Origin: Brevibacillus_H sp049846925
Lineage (GTDB): Bacteria > Bacillota > Bacilli > Brevibacillales > Brevibacillaceae
Assembly (NCBI RefSeq): GCF_049846925.1
Contig: NZ_JBNCMT010000023.1
Location: forward strand, 31,904 to 95,903
Reading direction: 5' to 3'
DNA: 64,000 nucleotides
Shown one piece after another: positions 17,374 to 25,965 of the stretch (its first letter is position 1; the number at the start of each line of letters is the position of its first letter). A program made the position numbers and the translations under genes. The notes under the pieces were generated by a model that worked only from the letters and a program-made list of their open reading frames with translations, was not told where the DNA came from and made no database searches.

Positions 17374-18415
17374 TCGCATCGTCAAAAGTTTTGACAGGGA
17401 CGACAATCATCTTGGTGCCGATTCTCTTGGCAGTTTCTACTGCTTCCTGATAGTTCGATACAACATCACCCGTGGTCGCCTCATCTGGAGCAAAGAAAAT
17501 TTCGGCACCTGCTTTATCAGCAGCAATGATTTTGTGATTGATCCCACCGATACGCCCCACTGTGCCATCTGCCGAGATGGTCCCTGTTCCCGCAATGCGG
17601 TATCCTTTTGTAATGTCCGTTTTTTTCTCAAGTTGTTCGTATATTTCCAAAGACATCATCAAGCCCGCCGATGGGCCGCCAATCCCTTCAGCAGAAATTG
17701 TTACTTTCTTGGGAATCTCGATTACCTGCTTGTTTTCCGGACGAATCCCAAGTCCTACACGACTAGTGGCATGGCCACTTTCGTCAGGCAGGGCCTTTAA
17801 GGTAATCGTGCCGGAATTTTCTTTTCCATTCCGATTATAGGTTACCGTAATGGTATCACCCGGTTTCTTTTGCTTCAGATAATCTAGCAATTCTTGCGTG
17901 GTAATCAGCTTGGTCTGGTCCACTTTTGTGATGACATCGCCTACTTTTAATACTTCTTTGGCTGGCATCCCCGCAATAGTACCCATCACCAGGACTCCGT
18001 GGTTTTCGATATTGACAGGGTACCCTGCACGTTTGAACGCAACAGCTTCCGCCAGCTTCTGTGAATTTCGCATGACTTCAAGCTCTCTTTGCGTAAAATC
18101 CTCGTCAGATTCTCCATGACTGAGTACCAGATTTTTATCAATCAGCTCTACATCGGGAGATATCTTGGAGTATAGATACCACAGCAGCTTCGCTTCTCCC
18201 ATACGAACCGTTGTCAACATGAAGGTGCCCTTCTCGTCCTTGGTACCGTCCTCTACTTGAATAATAGGTGAAAGCTCAATGGCGGAACCCGGTCTGGTTA
18301 TGTAATACGGAAGCGGTATATAAAACAGACAGACCAATGTGACGATCAGAGCCACGAAGCTCCATCGCAGACGTTTTTTCATGCTGTCGGAGCGATGTTC
18401 AACAGTTTGATTCAT
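17336..18415 (-). CDS. ylbL: YlbL/SepM-type PDZ-Lon protease
   Basis: This membrane-anchored protease of about 359 residues has one N-terminal transmembrane helix (WSFVALIVTLVCLFYIPL), a PDZ domain (IAGMPAKEVLKVGDVITKV) and a C-terminal Lon-like S16 domain. The Ser-Lys dyad is visible as GGPSAGLMMS and the Lys in HKIIAADKAG. I start at ATG 18415 (MNQTVEHRSDSMKKRL) behind GGGGGAA. It overlaps the ylbK end by 17 nt. The acting face is extracytoplasmic. Confidence 0.88.
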   Translation of the reverse strand: MNQTVEHRSDSMKKRLRWSFVALIVTLVCLFYIPLPYYITRPGSAIELSPIIQVEDGTKDEKGTFMLTTVRMGEAKLLWYLYSKISPDVELIDKNLVLSHGESDEDFTQRELEVMRNSQKLAEAVAFKRAGYPVNIENHGVLVMGTIAGMPAKEVLKVGDVITKVDQTKLITTQELLDYLKQKKPGDTITVTYNRNGKENSGTITLKALPDESGHATSRVGLGIRPENKQVIEIPKKVTISAEGIGGPSAGLMMSLEIYEQLEKKTDITKGYRIAGTGTISADGTVGRIGGINHKIIAADKAGAEIFFAPDEATTGDVVSNYQEAVETAKRIGTKMIVVPVKTFDDAITYLTNLKAKQS

Positions 18416-19205
18416 CGGTGTTCCCCCAATTCTCAATCAATTCCTTAATTCGATCTACGTTCTCTAGCGCAGCCCGCTCGCCTTCTGCAATGATATCTTC
18501 AATTCCCGTATAGTTAATGCTGCTATGGTGCCCTACATCGGGGCGAATGACCAAATCCGCAGAAAGCATCCTGTGTCGAAAAATTTCTCGTTCCATCACA
18601 TCAATTGCTTGTGCGATGACATCAAAAATGGACGTCACTTTCATTTTTTTGTCAATGTGGCCAACATCAACTGCGAGAACGATGTCCGCTCCCATCTCTC
18701 TCGTAACCGTTATGGGTACCCGATCAATTACGCCCCCATCAACCAACAGGCGCTCCCCTACTCTTTCTGGAACAAATATGCCGGGAATGGAGATACTGGC
18801 TCTCACGGCAACGTCGATTGGTCCCTCTCGAAAAACAACCCTTTCCCCATTCTCAATATCTGTGGCGACAATGGCCAGTGGTTTGGGCAGCTCTTCAATC
18901 TTTTTACCGTGAGTGAGCAGCCTGATCAATTCCTTGATTTTTTGCCCTGAGACGAGGCCCATATTCGGTACAGTCAGGTCCAACCAGTGCTTCCGCTTCA
19001 AATTCATCGCCAGTTTTTCCATCATGTGCGGTTGGATATTGTTGGCATAGACGGCTCCGATGAAACTCCCCATGCTGCTTCCTGCAACCAAGTCGATTGG
19101 AATACTATGCTCTTCAAACACTTTCAACACACCAATATGTGCAAAGCCTCTAGCTCCTCCCGATCCGAGGGCTAACCCGATTTTTGGTTTTTGTTTGGAA
19201 GCCAC
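18399..19205 (-). CDS. ylbK: Patatin-like phospholipase YlbK
   Basis: This 268-residue RssA/YlbK-type hydrolase has the oxyanion segment GSGGARGFAHIG, the nucleophile elbow GSSMG and the dyad Asp in LLVDGGVIDRVP. It lacks a signal peptide, so it is probably cytoplasmic. It starts with GTG at 19205 behind GGAGGGGGG. It is paired with ylbL as in Bacillus. The substrate is not known. Confidence 0.88.
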   Translation of the reverse strand: MASKQKPKIGLALGSGGARGFAHIGVLKVFEEHSIPIDLVAGSSMGSFIGAVYANNIQPHMMEKLAMNLKRKHWLDLTVPNMGLVSGQKIKELIRLLTHGKKIEELPKPLAIVATDIENGERVVFREGPIDVAVRASISIPGIFVPERVGERLLVDGGVIDRVPITVTREMGADIVLAVDVGHIDKKMKVTSIFDVIAQAIDVMEREIFRHRMLSADLVIRPDVGHHSSINYTGIEDIIAEGERAALENVDRIKELIENWGNTDESNC

Positions 19206-19306
19206 AAGCTATCCCCCCTCCCCAAATGAATATGTATCTTCTATTGCATAGTTTCGTCCATCTTTACGTAGACATGTACTATCTCTCATACGTCCAGGAG
19301 GAATGT

Positions 19307-20536
19307 ATGGCACACCGATCTCCGTTTTTAACACTTACACTCGCTATTTCGTCCATTGCTCTCGTGATAACTCTCATTACGAATCCCGAAACGTCTTTTC
19401 GAGCAGCAGTAGAAGGCTTGAAGATTTGGTGGGAAGTTGTTTTTCCTGCCCTGTTGCCTTTTATCGTTGTCTCCGAAATCCTGATGGGGGTTGGGGTCGT
19501 ACATTTCGTTGGTGTACTGCTCGAGCCGCTGATGCGACCGTTTTTCAATGTACCGGGAACAGGCGGATTCGTACTCACGATGGGCTTTTCTTCCGGATAT
19601 CCGGTTGCAGCAAAATTAACGACAAGCTTGCGGGAACAAGGGAATATCACCCGTGCGGAAGGAGAGCGTCTAGTTACATTTACAACAACTGGCGACCCTC
19701 TGTTTGTCATCGGTGCAGTTGCTGTCGGGTTCTTTCACAGTGAGCAGCTCGGATACATTTTGGCCATCACGCACTACTCATCGGCCATTTTACTCGGGAT
19801 TCTCTACCGGTTCTACTCTACGGAGGCACCATCGACAAGACAACTCAAAAAAGATGACAATCCTGTCATATACAGAGCCCTGCAAGCCATGCATCGTGCC
19901 AGACTGAAAGATCATCGGCCTTTTGGCAAGTTAATGGGCGACGCTGTCTCATCGGCCTTGCAAACACTGTTTATGGTAGGTGGATTTATAATCGTTTTTT
20001 CGGTGATGCTACAGCTCCTGTCAGAAGTAAAAGTGACCGATGCGTTAAGCCATTTTCTTGCTGTCTTTTTGATGCCATTTGGCTTTCCTACATCATTTAG
20101 TAAAGCGTTGATTGCCGGATTGTTCGAGGTTACCCTCGGTGCACAAACAGCCAGTGAAGTAACCGGACAGGTATCCATGATGTGGAAGGCTGCCGTTGCA
20201 AGTGCGATTCTTTCTTGGGGTGGACTTAGTGTTCATGCTCAGGTTGCGAGCATTTTAAGTAAAACCGACATCAAAGTAGGTCCTTACTTGATCGGACGAG
20301 GCATCCATGCCTTTCTGTCTGCCTTCCTGACGATCTTGCTTTGGAAGCCCTTGGAGCATTTTACCCAAACAGCTTCAGCCGCACTGCCTGTTTTTTATAC
20401 AAACAAGCATTTGCCCCCTGTTCATACCTGGTTGTATCACATCAGCCATTCGGCGTTTACAGTCGGAATCATTGCTATTGTATTACTGATTCTCTACGTC
20501 ACCTTGAAACGCATTCCGAGCCGTATCATCAAGTAG
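19307..20536 (+). CDS. ylbJ: Sporulation integral membrane protein YlbJ
   Basis: This polytopic membrane protein (409 residues from the chosen start) belongs to the nucleoside-recognition/gate-domain group that includes YlbJ, a protein needed for full spore formation in Bacillus. I start at ATG 19307 (MAHRSPFLTLTL), which has AGGAGG five bases upstream; longer in-frame readings lack a site. Features are PALLPFIVVSEIL, GFSSGYPVAAKL and FTTTGDPLFVIG. The last codons overlap those of coaD tail to tail by 8 nt. Confidence 0.88.
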   Translation: MAHRSPFLTLTLAISSIALVITLITNPETSFRAAVEGLKIWWEVVFPALLPFIVVSEILMGVGVVHFVGVLLEPLMRPFFNVPGTGGFVLTMGFSSGYPVAAKLTTSLREQGNITRAEGERLVTFTTTGDPLFVIGAVAVGFFHSEQLGYILAITHYSSAILLGILYRFYSTEAPSTRQLKKDDNPVIYRALQAMHRARLKDHRPFGKLMGDAVSSALQTLFMVGGFIIVFSVMLQLLSEVKVTDALSHFLAVFLMPFGFPTSFSKALIAGLFEVTLGAQTASEVTGQVSMMWKAAVASAILSWGGLSVHAQVASILSKTDIKVGPYLIGRGIHAFLSAFLTILLWKPLEHFTQTASAALPVFYTNKHLPPVHTWLYHISHSAFTVGIIAIVLLILYVTLKRIPSRIIK

Positions 20537-21017
20537 TAGGCTTGGGAAACTTGGTCAATAGCGCCTTCTCTACGTCTGGTGGAACCAGGTCTGTTACTGG
20601 CGCATGATACCTCGCCACTTCCTTGACAATGCTGGAGCTTAAATAGGAATACTGATTATTTGTCATCACGAAAAATGTTTCCACATCCTCATCAAGCTTG
20701 CGGTTGATAGAAGCCATTTGCATTTCATATTCGAAATCAGAAACGGCACGCAACCCTTTTAGCAGTACCCTTGCTTCCTTGGTGCGCATGTAGTCAATTA
20801 ACAATCCGCTGAACGTATCGACCTCGACGTTGGGTAAATCCTTTGTAACCTTGCGCAACAGTTCCAACCGTTCTTCGATTGTAAAGAGTGGGTCTTTTTT
20901 GGAGTTCACCAATACGGCTACAATCACTTTGTCAAAAATTTTGGCACCTCTTGAAATGATGTCAAGATGTCCGTATGTAACCGGATCAAAACTTCCTGGG
21001 CAAACTGCTATCACCAT
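20529..21017 (-). CDS. coaD: Phosphopantetheine adenylyltransferase
   Basis: CoaD makes dephospho-CoA from phosphopantetheine and ATP. The 162-residue protein has PGSFDPVTYGHLDII (the T/HxGH nucleotidyltransferase motif) and the C-terminal SSSIVKEVARYHAPV. The ATG at 21017 has AAGGGGGAAG upstream. It lies 12 bp after rsmD, so the two form an operon. Confidence 0.97.
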   Translation of the reverse strand: MVIAVCPGSFDPVTYGHLDIISRGAKIFDKVIVAVLVNSKKDPLFTIEERLELLRKVTKDLPNVEVDTFSGLLIDYMRTKEARVLLKGLRAVSDFEYEMQMASINRKLDEDVETFFVMTNNQYSYLSSSIVKEVARYHAPVTDLVPPDVEKALLTKFPKPTT

Positions 21018-21029
21018 TTGTCTTCCCCC

Positions 21030-21584
21030 TTAGGAAATTCGCTCAAAAATACTTACTGTGGTATCACCGTATGTGACAAACCGAACTTTGGCATATGTAC
21101 CGATACTTTCAGGTAACACAACGGAAGCGTCGTGCTCAGTTACAATTTGTGCATCTGGCGCAAGCAAGTTGTAGTCTTGCAACAACTGAATTTCTTCTGC
21201 GATTTTTTGTTTCGCATACGGCGGGTCTAAAAACACCAGATCAAACTGGAGCTCCCTTTTGGTTAATGCCTTCAAGGCTCGATGGGAATCAGTACGGAAA
21301 ACCTCAACCTGATTATCCAGTTTGAAGGACGATAAATTTTCTTTAATGACAGAAATCGCTTTGGGATCAATATCGATAAAGACTGCTTTCTCAATGCCCC
21401 TGCTCAATGCCTCAATCCCCAAGCCACCTGTACCTGCATACAAGTCCAGGACTGTTCCACCTTCAAAATACGGCCCGATGATATTAAAAATAGATTCTCT
21501 GACTTTGTCTGTTGTTGGACGGGTTCCCTTGCCTGGTACGGCTGACAGTGGACGCCCCTTGAAATCTCCAGCGATTATTCTCAT
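21030..21584 (-). CDS. rsmD: 16S rRNA (guanine-966-N2)-methyltransferase
   Basis: RsmD methylates G966 of 16S rRNA. The 184-residue protein shows MRIIAGDFKGRPL, the SAM-binding LDLYAGTGGLGIEALSRG and the catalytic DPPYAKQ. It is first of the rsmD-coaD pair. The ATG lies behind GGTGAAGG. Its upstream region contains a 14-bp palindrome at 21670-21683. Confidence 0.95.
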   Translation of the reverse strand: MRIIAGDFKGRPLSAVPGKGTRPTTDKVRESIFNIIGPYFEGGTVLDLYAGTGGLGIEALSRGIEKAVFIDIDPKAISVIKENLSSFKLDNQVEVFRTDSHRALKALTKRELQFDLVFLDPPYAKQKIAEEIQLLQDYNLLAPDAQIVTEHDASVVLPESIGTYAKVRFVTYGDTTVSIFERIS

Positions 21585-21858
21585 TATCCTTCACCTATAA
21601 ACCCTTCATTTTGAGGCCCTGCCCGGTTCAGCACAAGCTGTAATCAAGCAGGTACAGAATAAAATCATACTATCATATGATAGATTCCTCGTAAAATAAA
21701 GCACTTGCTCTGTATCATTTTTCGGTAGCCGTGTATAAAAGGCCTCTTCCTTGGCAAAGAATAGAACTAGCGACGCAACGGTGTCGCTGACAACCGCGGA
21801 GAAGACTTACGTTTCCCCATAAGCTCTTCCTCCGGTTTCTCCTCTCCCATAATTGAAA
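21585..21858. other. Intergenic region upstream of rsmD
   Basis: This gene-poor stretch contains a perfect 14-bp palindrome CTATCATATGATAG (21670-21683), a possible operator. It also contains a possible minus-strand short reading frame at 21767-21850 (27 codons, beginning MGEEKPEEELMGKRK, with GGAGGAAG before its internal ATG). I see no convincing promoter for rsmD. The short frame may be chance. Confidence 0.4.
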
Positions 21859-21971
21859 AGCGGTTTACATACCGGCAAGAATTGTCTGATAGGAGCGTTC
21901 TTGCCATGCTTCAATGGAAGCAATCAATGAACCGCTACCTCACTGCATGAATGTAGTGAGGTATTTTTTTT
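21859..21971 (+). ncRNA. Unassigned structured RNA with terminator
   Basis: The plus strand folds as a three-way junction. P1 pairs AGCGGTT (21859-21865) with AACCGCT (21930-21936). P2 pairs GGCAAGAA (21874-21881) with TTCTTGCC (21898-21905). P3 pairs GCTTC (21908-21912) with GAAGC (21917-21921). A terminator follows at once: ACCTCACT / AGTGAGGT (21937-21962) and eight T. The layout suits a riboswitch or a small RNA. The next gene starts 55 bp downstream. I do not recognise the family. Confidence 0.65.
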
Positions 21972-22025
21972 GCCATTGGCAATACTAATCAAGAAAATGG
22001 ACACAGAAAAAGGAGGTGTTGGGCA

Positions 22026-22169
22026 ATGGCTGAAAAAAACCCTTCCAAACAAAAGATTGAGGCTGAGAAAGCACAATCCATGGCTGATAAAACAGGACAA
22101 AACAAGGATGTCGCACGACGCATGCAGTCAGAAGCTGACCAATCCGATATTGTTAAGCACGGACAGTAA
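22026..22169 (+). CDS. Small hydrophilic protein, possibly spore-related
   Basis: This 47-codon gene has a strong AAGGAGGTG 8 bp before its ATG. The protein begins MAEKNPSKQKIEAEKAQSMA and is rich in Lys, Gln, Asp and Glu with no hydrophobic segment, like minor small acid-soluble spore proteins. I cannot assign it to a named Ssp family. It follows the structured RNA and its terminator, and is itself followed by a repeat and a terminator. Confidence 0.65.
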   Translation: MAEKNPSKQKIEAEKAQSMADKTGQNKDVARRMQSEADQSDIVKHGQ

Positions 22170-22175
22170 AATACC

Positions 22176-22220
22176 CACCCGACACAAGCTATCGCTGGCG
22201 TCGGGCGGGGTCCCAAACTT
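22176..22220 (+). repeat. GGGGCCCC-tailed hairpin repeat, copy A
   Basis: The sequence from CACCCGACACAAGCTATCGC through GTCGGGCGGGGTCCCAAACTT forms a stem (CCCGAC/GTCGGG) around the conserved loop AAGCTATCGCT. Four related copies occur in the window at 40579, 45001, 49419 and 60595. This one lies between a small gene and its terminator. Confidence 0.8.
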
Positions 22221-22231
22221 CAAATATTAAA

Positions 22232-22278
22232 ACAACCCATCGTACGCATTAATCGCTGTACCAGATGGGTTGTCCTTT
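22232..22278 (+). terminator. Bidirectional terminator between small gene and MCP gene
   Basis: ACAACCCATC (22232-22241) pairs with GATGGGTTGT (22264-22273). CCTTTTT follows on the plus strand and TTTT on the minus strand, so it can serve both converging genes. Confidence 0.85.
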
Positions 22279-22302
22279 TTCGTCTTTGTTTTAGGCCGGG
22301 GC

Positions 22303-24279
22303 TTAGCCCTCAACCTTGAACTGCGCCATAATCACTTGAAGCTCATCAGCCAATTTGGCTAATTCCAGTGCGTCAATGGAGATCTGATTGGCAGCCGCCG
22401 CCTGTTCTTCACTCGCTGCGCTTACCTCTTCTGAACCAGCAGCCGCTTCTTCTGTCACCGCAGAGATGTCTTCCATATTTCCTACGACTTGTCGGCCCAT
22501 TCTCTCCAAGTCCTGAATGCTTTGGTGAATGCTTACGTTTTTCTCAAGGACATTATCGATCTGACCTTCGATGACTACGAACGCTGATCCAGCTTCCTGT
22601 ACGGTATTTGTTCCTTCTTCTACCACACGAGTACCGAGTTCAACAGCTTCTACTGCCCGATGGCTTTCATTTTGCGTTTCCTTGATGAGACTGGAGATCT
22701 TTTCTGCTGAGATACTTGTTTCGTTTGCCAGTTTTCTGACCTCTTCCGCTACAACTGCAAATCCTTTTCCATGATCGCCTGCCCGTGCAGCTTCAATAGA
22801 TGCATTTAGTGCCAGTAAATTGGTTTGCTGCGCAATATTTGTAATCATCCCTACAATATTGCCAATTTCTTTTGAATGATGATCCAATCGATTGATGATG
22901 TCTGCCGTTTGTTTTACAGTCTGGTCAATCTCGGACATTTTTTGTACTGCTTGATTGGCAAACCCTCTTCCCGTAGCTGCGGATTGCTTGCTTTGACGGG
23001 AGGCATCAATGATTTCATTCGCATATTGCGAAATTTTATTGACCGTTACCATGATTTCATTAATTTTGTCAGTTGCATTGGTAACTGATGCAGCAATATC
23101 AGACGTTCCGGAAGCAAGCTCTGAAATCGTTCTTGCCACTTGTTCAGCCGATTGTTTTGTCTCTTCACTACTATGAACCAATGTATCAGAGGATCGTTTG
23201 GTGTGTTCGGTCGTTTTATTAATCAGTGTTAAGACACCCTGCATTTTGTGTATCATCTCATTGAAGTTTTGGCCCAGGACGCCAACCTCATCTTTGGATT
23301 TATGTTGAAGTTTAATCGTTAAGTCTCCATCTGCTACCTGTGTAGTCAGATTTGTCAGCAGTTTGATCGGCTTGATCAAGCTTGTGGTAAAGAGAGTAAC
23401 AACGATAACTGCAAATGCAAGAACAACGGCAGCCGTTACAAATGAGATGATCGCCATCGTCTTGAGTTGACTGGTCGCTTCATCTACCGGAGCAGTAATT
23501 ATGACTCCCCAACCCGTGGTCGGAACTACAGAATAGAAGGCAAATTTTTCAATTCCGTCCAGCGTATATCGTGTCTGATCACCTTTCCCTGCTGAAAGCT
23601 TTTGTTGTGCTTCTGCAAGTTCAGGAACACCAAGATCTTGCATTTTATTCTTCATCACAAACTCTGCCTTCGGATGAGCGATAAACGTCCCATCTTTTTG
23701 AACCAGAGTAGCATAGCCTGTTTCACCATATTTCCCTTTGCCAACCAACTCGTTAATGGTTTTGATCGCTATAGTTGCCCCGAATACACCTTTCAGCTTA
23801 CCGTTTTCATCTTTAACAGGACAGGCGATGACAATGATTTGATCACCAGTTACCTTGTGTATCAACACATCTGAGATTGCATACGGTTTGCCTGCCATAA
23901 TGTCCTTAAAATAGGCGCGATCAGCTATGTTTGTCTTTTGATCGAGAGAGGTATAAGATTCCCCGTTTGGAAGCGCATACAAAAACGTGGAATACTCGGG
24001 CAATTCCTTCTGGATTTCCTTAAAGTATGTAATGGTGGTCCTCTGGTCCATAGTGACAACCTGTTGACTGGTTGACATCATTGAAAGCCGGGCAATATGC
24101 ACCTGTAACCAGCTATCCAGTTCCCCACTCAGTTTGGCAATATCCACGGCTGACTTTTCTTGAAAATTCTGCACGAGAAAGTCAGTAGCTTTCGAATGGT
24201 TAATCCATGCGATACCAACTAAAGAGATGGTGAGGATCGGAATAATAATTAACAGCAATTTTGAACGAATACTTTTCAT
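22303..24279 (-). CDS. Methyl-accepting chemotaxis protein
   Basis: This 658-residue receptor has a transmembrane helix at about 8-28, a dCache-type extracellular sensor (YTSLDQKTNIADRAYFKD, IKTINELVGKGKYGETGYA), a second helix at about 275-300, a HAMP domain and a long signalling coil. The CheA/CheW tip reads NLLALNASIEAARAG and FAVVAEEVRKLANE. It would sense a small molecule outside the cell; the ligand is unknown. AGGGGGAG precedes the ATG. A sigma-D-like promoter lies upstream, fitting co-expression with motility genes. Confidence 0.93.
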   Translation of the reverse strand: MKSIRSKLLLIIIPILTISLVGIAWINHSKATDFLVQNFQEKSAVDIAKLSGELDSWLQVHIARLSMMSTSQQVVTMDQRTTITYFKEIQKELPEYSTFLYALPNGESYTSLDQKTNIADRAYFKDIMAGKPYAISDVLIHKVTGDQIIVIACPVKDENGKLKGVFGATIAIKTINELVGKGKYGETGYATLVQKDGTFIAHPKAEFVMKNKMQDLGVPELAEAQQKLSAGKGDQTRYTLDGIEKFAFYSVVPTTGWGVIITAPVDEATSQLKTMAIISFVTAAVVLAFAVIVVTLFTTSLIKPIKLLTNLTTQVADGDLTIKLQHKSKDEVGVLGQNFNEMIHKMQGVLTLINKTTEHTKRSSDTLVHSSEETKQSAEQVARTISELASGTSDIAASVTNATDKINEIMVTVNKISQYANEIIDASRQSKQSAATGRGFANQAVQKMSEIDQTVKQTADIINRLDHHSKEIGNIVGMITNIAQQTNLLALNASIEAARAGDHGKGFAVVAEEVRKLANETSISAEKISSLIKETQNESHRAVEAVELGTRVVEEGTNTVQEAGSAFVVIEGQIDNVLEKNVSIHQSIQDLERMGRQVVGNMEDISAVTEEAAAGSEEVSAASEEQAAAANQISIDALELAKLADELQVIMAQFKVEG

Positions 24280-24343
24280 GGTGACTCCCCCTACAATCTA
24301 ACATTCCAATAGTAATTAAGATGAAAAACTTGTTTTTTTATAA

Positions 24344-24370
24344 TATTTCGAATATTTCATTCCCACTTTA
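24344..24370 (-). promoter_or_regulatory. Possible sigma-D (motility) promoter of the MCP gene
   Basis: On the minus strand TAAA (24367-24370), 15 bp and TCGAAATA (24344-24351) resemble the flagellar sigma consensus TAAA-N15-GCCGATAT with the core CGA-AT kept. Distance to the gene is about 65 bp. The match is partial. Confidence 0.4.
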
Positions 24371-24530
24371 TCCCACCTCTACTCTCTTTGCAATTTATAG
24401 CTGTGATTTTTCACACAATCTTCGATATTTTTCGGGTAAATTTGACACTCTTTCCATTGTATTACCCTTATCCTGTTAAAACGAAACACACAGCTACTCT
24501 CCTCGGCAGGAAACTATCGGCAACTTGTGA

Positions 24531-24536
24531 TATACT
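24531..24536 (+). promoter_or_regulatory. Probable extended -10 box of lgt
   Basis: TGATATACT provides an extended -10 (TG plus TATACT) 37 bp before the lgt start. No good -35 is seen. Confidence 0.45.
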
Positions 24537-24572
24537 GTCTACATTAATGGCTAGTTTAGGAGGAGATAAGCG

Positions 24573-25370
24573 TTGCTAGACCCGGTTGCAATTTCACTTG
24601 GACCCATCCAAGTTCATTGGTATGGAATTATTATGGGTACCGCATTCTTCTTGGGAACCTATTTTGCAAGATATCACGCCAAACGTGCGGGAATCGATCC
24701 TGATCACATCTTAAATATGGTTGTGTGGATTATTCCTGCAGCCATCATTTGTGCCCGTGCCTACTACGTGATTTTTGAATGGGAACAATACGCTTCTCGT
24801 CCACTGGATGTTTTCGCTGTATGGAAAGGCGGCCTGGCCATCCACGGCGGTTTAATCGGCGGCTTTCTGGCCGGAGCGCTTTATGTTCGAAAACACGGTC
24901 TTCCTTTCTTCTTGATGGGCGATATCATCATGCCGAGTGTGATTCTCGGTCAAGCAATCGGCAGATGGGGAAATTTCATCAACCAAGAAGCGCATGGCGG
25001 TGAAGCATCTCCTGAATTCATGGCAAACTTCCCTGAGTTCATCCGTAACCAAATGTTTATCGACGGCGTATATTACCACCCTACTTTCTTATATGAGTCT
25101 CTGTGGAACTTACTTGTACTTGGCATCTTGCTTATACTTTTGTATCGGTTCAAACGACATGATGGTCAAGTTTTTGCCAGTTATATGATCCTCTATTCGC
25201 TTGGCCGCTTCTTTATTGAAGGCATGCGCACGGACAGTCTGATGTTTGCTGGTCTGCGGGTAGCACAGTTTACCAGTCTCAGTCTGGGCATGTTGGGTCT
25301 GTTCTTGCTTGTCTATGTCAGCAGAAGACAGACACCGCATGATCCTCATCTTCCTACAAAAACAAAATAG
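24573..25370 (+). CDS. lgt: Prolipoprotein diacylglyceryl transferase
   Basis: Lgt attaches diacylglycerol to the lipobox cysteine of prolipoproteins in the membrane. The 265-residue polytopic protein has HWYGIIMGTAFFLG and the Lgt signature GRWGNFINQEAHGG. The start is TTG at 24573 behind TTTAGGAGGAG. It stands alone, flanked by promoter and terminator. Several lipoproteins in this window (29844, 43357, 57009) would be its substrates. Confidence 0.97.
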   Translation: MLDPVAISLGPIQVHWYGIIMGTAFFLGTYFARYHAKRAGIDPDHILNMVVWIIPAAIICARAYYVIFEWEQYASRPLDVFAVWKGGLAIHGGLIGGFLAGALYVRKHGLPFFLMGDIIMPSVILGQAIGRWGNFINQEAHGGEASPEFMANFPEFIRNQMFIDGVYYHPTFLYESLWNLLVLGILLILLYRFKRHDGQVFASYMILYSLGRFFIEGMRTDSLMFAGLRVAQFTSLSLGMLGLFLLVYVSRRQTPHDPHLPTKTK

Positions 25371-25377
25371 TAGAAAG

Positions 25378-25412
25378 CAAAAAAACCGTTGCCTCTGATT
25401 GGGGCAACGGTT
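25378..25412. terminator. Terminator hairpin after lgt
   Basis: AAACCGTTGCC (25382-25392) pairs with GGCAACGGTTT (25402-25412). Seven T follow on the minus strand and only CCTGTTT on the plus, so it is stronger in the minus direction. Confidence 0.7.
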
Positions 25413-25455
25413 TCCTGTTTATAATGGTTAATATGAAAATCAAGGAGGTGAGCGG

Positions 25456-25689
25456 ATGAATCAGGGCGTCCTTGAAGAGTATATAGACAGGCCGATCACA
25501 ATACATTTTCAAGATAGCCGTATTAGCCCTTCTCCTGAAATGGAAGGTGTCTTGCAAAATATCACAGCTTACGGAATTCTATTACAGGACGAAGAAGATA
25601 CACTGCTTTTTATTCCTTATCATTCAATTCGAATGTTTGAAATCAAACCAAAACCAAGCTTCTGGCAAAAACTCACTGGAACGTATTAG
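25456..25689 (+). CDS. Small conserved-looking protein of unknown function
   Basis: This 77-residue protein begins MNQGVLEEYIDRPITIHFQD and alternates short hydrophobic and polar segments (GVLQNITAYGILLQDEEDTLLFIPYHSI), which suggests an Sm/LSM-like small beta barrel. That is a guess from pattern only. The ATG has AAGGAGGTGAGCGG upstream. Its TAG directly abuts the stop of the convergent membrane gene (TAGCTA), with no space between them. Confidence 0.65.
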   Translation: MNQGVLEEYIDRPITIHFQDSRISPSPEMEGVLQNITAYGILLQDEEDTLLFIPYHSIRMFEIKPKPSFWQKLTGTY

Positions 25690-25920
25690 CTAACTCCTGA
25701 TAAACAAGTAGCCGATAAGCGTAGTGATTGCACCTGCTACAAACATGGTATAGCTTATGTATGTTGCTACATTCGTATACGCCTCATCCCATGAAATGAA
25801 TTGATAGACATCAGCCAAATACAGGGCAGCACTGACAACCATGGCAGCTATGCCGATGTAAAACAACCATTGACCAACGTACCTGGATCGAATATTCCCT
25901 GGAGTGTTCGGATCAAGCAA
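25690..25920 (-). CDS. Small two-helix membrane protein
   Basis: This 76-residue protein has two transmembrane helices (WLFYIGIAAMVVSAALYLAD; YISYTMFVAGAITTLIGYLF). It starts with TTG at 25920. Its ribosome site GGGAGG lies inside a long hairpin (25921-25959), which could limit translation. It is 45 bp downstream of the Pit gene on the same strand, so it may be cotranscribed with phosphate transport. Function unknown. Confidence 0.65.
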   Translation of the reverse strand: MLDPNTPGNIRSRYVGQWLFYIGIAAMVVSAALYLADVYQFISWDEAYTNVATYISYTMFVAGAITTLIGYLFIRS

Positions 25921-25959
25921 GGGGCATACCTCCCAATCGTTCTGGGAATAGTATGCCCC
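25921..25959. promoter_or_regulatory. Hairpin enclosing a ribosome binding site
   Basis: GGGGCATAC (25921-25929) pairs perfectly with GTATGCCCC (25951-25959), and CCCA/TGGG pair inside. On the minus strand the GGGAGG site for the TTG start at 25920 is buried in this structure. On the plus strand TACTTTTTA follows, so it could also end the 25456 transcript. Confidence 0.6.
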
Positions 25960-25965
25960 TACTTT

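Noticed and set aside
21767..21850. 27-codon minus-strand frame upstream of rsmD
   Set aside because: It has a ribosome site but biased composition and no recognised relatives; kept only as a note within the intergenic entry.
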